DNA of 64,000 nt from Saccopteryx bilineata (Eukaryota > Chordata > Mammalia > Chiroptera > Emballonuridae): positions 97,142,074 to 97,206,073 of the forward strand of contig NC_089490.1 of the NCBI RefSeq assembly GCF_036850765.1, given 5' to 3'. Made by a program: the position numbers and the translations under genes. Below the pieces are notes generated by a model. The model had not been told where the DNA came from, searched no databases, and saw only the letters and a program-made list of their open reading frames with translations. Positions 60,131 to 64,000 of the stretch are shown here, one piece after another. How positions within the stretch are numbered: the first letter of the stretch is position 1; every line of letters starts with the position of its first letter.

Positions 60131-60142
60131 GAGTCAAAGGGG

Positions 60143-60520
60143 CCCTGGCCATCTAACTTAGTAGTTGAGCACTGGCCCAGCATGTGGAAGTACTGGACTC
60201 GATTCCCAGCCAGGGCACACAGGAGAAGCGCCCATCAGCTTCTCCACCCTTCTCCCTCTACTTTCTTTCTCTCTCTCTCTTCCCCTCCCGCAGCCAAGGC
60301 TCCACTGAAGCAAAGTTGGCCCAGGCACTGAGGATGGCTCCATTGCCTCTGCCTCAGGTGCTAGAAGGGCTCCTGCAGCAATGTAGCAATGCCCCAGATG
60401 GGCAGAGCATCGCCCCCTGGTGGACATGCTGGGTGGATTTCGGTCGGGCACATGCGGGAATCTGCCTCTCTGCCTCTCCGTTTCTCACTTCAGAAAAATA
60501 TATACACACACACACACACA
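60143..60520 (+). mobile_element. Long tRNA-derived SINE with CA-repeat tail
   Basis: The 12-bp duplication gagtcaaagggg is exact at 60131-60142 and 60521-60532. The head is ccctggccatctaacttagt, so the A box is degraded, while the B box (actcgattccc) is nearly intact. Body words aggctccactgaagcaaag and cttcagaaaaatatatac identify the long SINE type. The A tail has decayed into a TA/CA microsatellite. Confidence 0.95.
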
Positions 60521-60532
60521 GAGTCAAAGGGG

Positions 60533-61679
60533 CTGCACACATGTCCACTTATACCCCCTCACCTGCATAGCTTCCACCTTCTTTCAGCCCCAAAGTGAAC
60601 ATCAGCTCCTCCGCCAGGGAACCTGCAGGATGCATCCTGAGGAACTGGTGCTGCCATGGTCTTTCATAACCCCATTTACTTCCTCATCGGTCTCAAGCTG
60701 CATTATTTTTTGCCTTCCCCATGACGCCTCATAACGTCATTTCATTTCCAATGGGAGTAGCTGATCACAGTCACTCCTAAGTCCCAGTTGGCTTATAAGT
60801 CAGTCAAGTCCACCCTTTCTCTTTCATTCAATAACTATTTGTCAAGTCTTTGCTCTGAGCTAGACACTGTTCTGAGCATTTGGTATTTATTAATGAATCA
60901 CATGGGGGAAAACCCTCTATGATCACGAAACTTCCATTGGCTTTCCTGATCCATGACTAACTAATACTAATCTCCAACACTAACATGGCACTTCACTTCT
61001 GATGAGTATCTTCACATTCGCTCTATCTGAACCTTGTGGCCGCCTTTGAGGCTGACTTGGCAGGGCCTGCAGGCACCGTTAGTAGAGAAGAGGAAAGACA
61101 CGTAGAGAGCTGACAACGTATTTGTCATTGAATGATTCAGATGTAGGGTCTGAACTAGAACCCAGGCATCTACTTCTCAGTGGAGGGGTCCTCCTCTGCA
61201 GCCATCTGCCACCTGCCTTGATGTTAACAAAATCCAAGTCTACCATTTCTGAGTCGATGCTGCTCTTCTAGGAAGCCACCAGACCGCTTCACCATACTGA
61301 TCTTCACCATCCCTGAGTTATTATAATCCTCTGGTCTAGCCTCACAATGCAACACTTACTCAAGGGTCGTGTTAGTGATTCAATGTTGTTTTGAGCATCA
61401 CATGACCCCAGAGAGATTGTAAACTCCTGGGTGACGAGACAGCTTAGAGAACCTCTGGACCCTACTGTCACCCCAATAAGGTCTATGAGATGTCCCAAGT
61501 GGCTCTTGGAGCCACTGAGTTGGGTCTGGTCCTCCGAAGATGACCTCTGCCTGCAGGTAGCCTCATTTGTTTATCCTGGTGAGATGTGAAAATCATTCTG
61601 TATGTGTGCCATTCTGTAAGAATGTTGGGAAGCTCTACTTATATTCCCTAGCAGAGTACTGGGCACAAGGTGGGTGGTT
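60533..61679. other. Unique sequence with a possible L2 trace
   Basis: No gene. Positions about 60830-60910 (ctctgagctagacactgttc, tgagcatttggtatttatta) look like the complement of an L2 end. The remainder is unrecognised. Confidence 0.4.
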
Positions 61680-61697
61680 AATAGATATCTCACAATG

Positions 61698-61752
61698 TTA
61701 AATTAAATTTTTATACATTAAATTAAATGTTAAATTAATTAAAATGTTAAAT
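61698..61752 (+). repeat. AT-rich imperfect tandem repeat
   Basis: Repeated words of the form atgttaaattaa in direct order, with taaattaaa spacers. Low-complexity DNA, not a named element. Confidence 0.75.
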
Positions 61753-62440
61753 ATCAAAAAGACAAACTTCACATGATTTCAGAGCTGGGAGGGATGGGAA
61801 TGTATTCAGTTTCTGCAAATGACAAATGAAGCCTAGAGAAGCTAATGACTTAAAGGTCATACAACTAATAAGTATCAGAACTGGGAATAGTTTTTCAAGT
61901 AAACGGGTTTAGGCTTGCCCATACGTAGGCAGACCATGAAGAGGGAGGGGGCAGAGAGGGTGAGCACCCTGGAGACTGGCTGAGGTTGGAGACCAGGCCT
62001 TTCTCATTAGTCCCACATGCCCAGCATCTCCAAGGACAGCTGGGGCCGCTTGACAGAGGCCCCATTCCCATACGTGGCCAAATCTCCAAGGGGACAGGGG
62101 ACAGCTGCAAGCCAGATGTGAGGGTTGGAGGTTGGAGTTTGATTTTGTTGATACTAGGTACAACGCACCCCCTCACCCCAGCCCTGTTGACCTCATTAGT
62201 AAGTACAATTTTGTAAGAAGGGAAGAAAGGCTGAGCAGAAACACATTTGGTATGCAATGTACCACTCAGGTGCTGAGACAATATATGGCCCAGCAATGAC
62301 TCATTCCCTGCAGCATTCTGCCCAGACTATTGGTTAGAAAAAGTAGGAGTATTTATGGAAAGAGATTATGAGACACCCAGAAACTACATGCTTGAGTTCT
62401 GACTCTTCGGCTAACTGGCTATGGGGCATTATCACTTATC
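61753..62440. other. Unique sequence with a weak ancient repeat
   Basis: Positions about 61780-61890 (gagctgggagggatgggaat, caaatgaagcctagagaagc) resemble an ancient interspersed repeat in the reverse direction, too weak to name. Minus frames near 61895-62296 have no recognised domain. Confidence 0.35.
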
Positions 62441-62448
62441 ATCTAATG

Positions 62449-62804
62449 CAGGGGTCCCCAAACGTTTTACACAGGGAACCAGTTCACTGTCCCTCAGATC
62501 ATTGGAGGGCCGGACTATAAAAAAAAACTATGAACAAATCCCTATGCACACTGCACATATCTTATTTTAAAGTAAAAAAAACAAAACGGGAACAAATACA
62601 ATAAAGAACAAGTAAATTTAAATCAACAAACTGACCAGTATTTCAATGGGAACTATGGGCCTGCTTTTGGCTAATGAGATGGTCAATGTGCTCCTCTCAC
62701 TGACCACCAATGAAAGAGGTGCCCCTTCCGGAAGTGCGGCAGGGGCCGGATAAATGGCCTCAGGGGGCCACATGCGGCCGCAGGCCATAGTTTGGGGACC
62801 CCTG
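62449..62804. mobile_element. Non-autonomous hAT transposon (356 bp), perfect ends
   Basis: Perfect 15-bp terminal inverted repeats, caggggtccccaaac, lie at 62449-62463 and, complemented, at 62790-62804. The exact 8-bp target duplication atctaatg lies at 62441-62448 and 62805-62812. The right third is CpG-rich, including gcggccgc near 62776-62783. No coding capacity. Intact ends and duplication suggest a fairly young insertion. Confidence 0.98.
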
Positions 62805-62812
62805 ATCTAATG

Positions 62813-63091
62813 GCTCAGTTTTCTCACCTATGAGGACATGAGAAGCTCAGACTAGCACAGTACCTAAAATTCCTTATATTTCTGACAGTTCAGTTAATTT
62901 GTCTTTCCTAATGTCTTCAGGTTGTAGAAGAAGAGCTGTGGTTCACACAGATACATTCTCCCTGTCTGTCTCTAGCAGGAAAGAATAGATACTACTATAC
63001 TATAATTAGAATATAATAAAATCAAAGCATGTATTGCAGTGCCTAGCATAATGTGATGTCTGGCACATAGTGAATTTTCATTGGATGTATT
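62813..63091. other. Unique sequence with an L2/MIR-like tail
   Basis: No gene. Positions about 63025-63080 (attgcagtgcctagcataat, tctggcacatagtgaatttt) resemble the end of an L2 or MIR. Confidence 0.4.
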
Positions 63092-63263
63092 GAAGAGGAA
63101 AAAAACAGGAAAGAAGGAAGAAAGGAAGGAAGGAAGGAAGGGAGGGAGGGAGAGAGGGAGAGAGGGACAGAGGGAGAGAGGGACAGAGGGAGAGAGGGAC
63201 AGAGGGAGACAGGGAGACAGGGAGAGAGGGAAGGAAGGAAAAGAGAGAGGAAAGGAAGGAAGG
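63092..63263 (+). repeat. Polypurine microsatellite block
   Basis: About 170 bases of nearly pure A/G: ggaa and gaagg units, then ggga units, then gggacagagggagaga units at a 16-base period. Contains ggg-a-ggg-a-ggg-agaga-ggg, a four-run G-quadruplex pattern, near 63139-63157. Arg/Glu/Gly-rich frames on both strands are artefacts of this block. Confidence 0.95.
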
Positions 63264-63320
63264 CCAATCAGGCATACTGTTTTTTTTCCTATATGAGTGG
63301 TACTTTCTCAAATGTAAAAG

Positions 63321-63392
63321 TCCTTCCTCTCTCCTTTCTTTCCTTCTTCCTTTCTTCCTTCCTTCTTTCCTTCCTTTCTTCTTTCCTTCCTT
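63321..63392 (+). repeat. Polypyrimidine microsatellite block
   Basis: About 70 bases of pure C/T, built of cttt and ttcc units (tccttcttcctttcttcctt), facing the purine block 58 bases upstream. Confidence 0.95.
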
Positions 63393-63449
63393 AATAATGA
63401 AATTTAACATTACCTTAGACCTAATTATTTTAAATATTTTTCTAAATAC

Positions 63450-63640
63450 TTAAACCTATTATTTAATATTTATACCCAAACTGTGAGAAAGATGCTATTT
63501 TCACCCCCGTTTTACAGATGAAGAAATGGAGGCACAGAGAAATTTTTAGCTTGCCCAGTTATCCAGCTAGTAAACTATAAAGTTGGGATTTGACTTTCCA
63601 TCTATTATTCCTCAGCTGTGTTCCCCACCCCATATAGTCC
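63450..63640 (-). repeat. MIR ancient SINE
   Basis: The forward strand reads tttaatatttatacccaaac, ccccgttttacagatgaaga, aatggaggcacagagaaatt and gcttgcccagttatccagct, the complement of MIR in the expected order. Confidence 0.78.
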
Positions 63641-63894
63641 CTACCATCTATCATGTTAATCTAAGAAAAAAAAAATCCCACAAAAGATGCTGAGGACTGA
63701 GAAACCAAAAGACAATGGGACCGGGAAGAATTCAGCTTCAGGAGACCTATGCAAGGCCTGCTCCACCTGGATCAGGAAAGACCGAGATGGCCAAGGTAAC
63801 TGGCTGGTCATTCTTCAGTGTAAGTAGTTTACAGCCTCCTTAAATACCTTCACTTCCTACAGTGAAGTTACTTCCTCAGTAATATGTTTGAATG
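63641..63894. other. Unique non-coding sequence
   Basis: Short stretch without a recognisable feature. Confidence 0.35.
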
Positions 63895-64000
63895 GAGGAA
63901 GAGGTTAGAACTAAAACATGTCCGGATACAAATACCACTTCAGCCATTTAGTTTGTGACCTTGGGCCAGTCATACCTCCTTGTGCCTCAGTTTCTTTATC
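63895..64000 (+). repeat. MIR ancient SINE, cut by the window end
   Basis: ccatttagtttgtgaccttg, ggccagtcatacctccttgt and gcctcagtttctttatc follow the forward MIR core. The element continues beyond the window. Confidence 0.68.

Overview
This is mammalian nuclear DNA that I read as non-coding. Bat (Chiroptera) origin is strongly suggested by about 17 tRNA-derived SINEs whose heads read gccctggccgg or cctgaccaggc, plus the 3' end of a LINE-1 of the type seen in bats. The longest SINE type (about 380-395 bp; copies at 35178, 45963, 56264 and 60143) is one I associate with rhinolophoid bats, and possibly emballonurids. The family cannot be settled from sequence alone. No vesper-bat Helitron was noticed. 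I found no convincing protein-coding gene, tRNA, rRNA or snRNA gene. The longest open frames (up to about 190 codons) are antisense to LINE-1, lie inside SINEs, or look random. The window is best read as intergenic or intronic.

Layout. 1-4.9 kb: unique sequence with a VES-like SINE, a MIR and an L2. 4.9-5.7 kb: a LINE-1 with an inverted 5' part and an exact 14-bp target duplication. 5.7-23 kb: mostly unique DNA with old MIR, L2 and L1 pieces, a hAT transposon at 9.3 kb, two SINEs and a GC-rich patch at 16.9 kb. 23.4-24.1 kb: a hAT element split by a SINE, followed by a polypyrimidine tract. 25.9-26.4 and 37.7-38.0 kb: solo LTR-like remnants of ancient MaLR/ERVL elements. 35.0-36.8 kb: a hAT element split by a long SINE, then an ancient Charlie-type element with a SINE in its edge. 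38.76-38.88 kb: the only stretch that looks like a well-formed internal exon. 40.3-41.2 kb: an 848-bp hAT copy that keeps a broken piece of transposase C-terminus. 42-48 kb: several SINEs. 50.9-53.2 kb: an old, heavily mutated LINE-1 ORF2 and 3' UTR. 55.0-55.3 kb: a hAT element inserted in a SINE. 56-60.5 kb: three more SINEs. 62.4-62.8 kb: a hAT element with perfect ends. 63.1-63.4 kb: facing purine and pyrimidine microsatellites.

The dominant story is transposon archaeology. At least six different non-autonomous hAT families share a cagnggt-type terminus and 8-bp target duplications. SINE-in-hAT and hAT-in-SINE nesting gives relative ages. I saw no undescribed multi-gene system here; the most testable lead is the candidate exon at 38785-38869.
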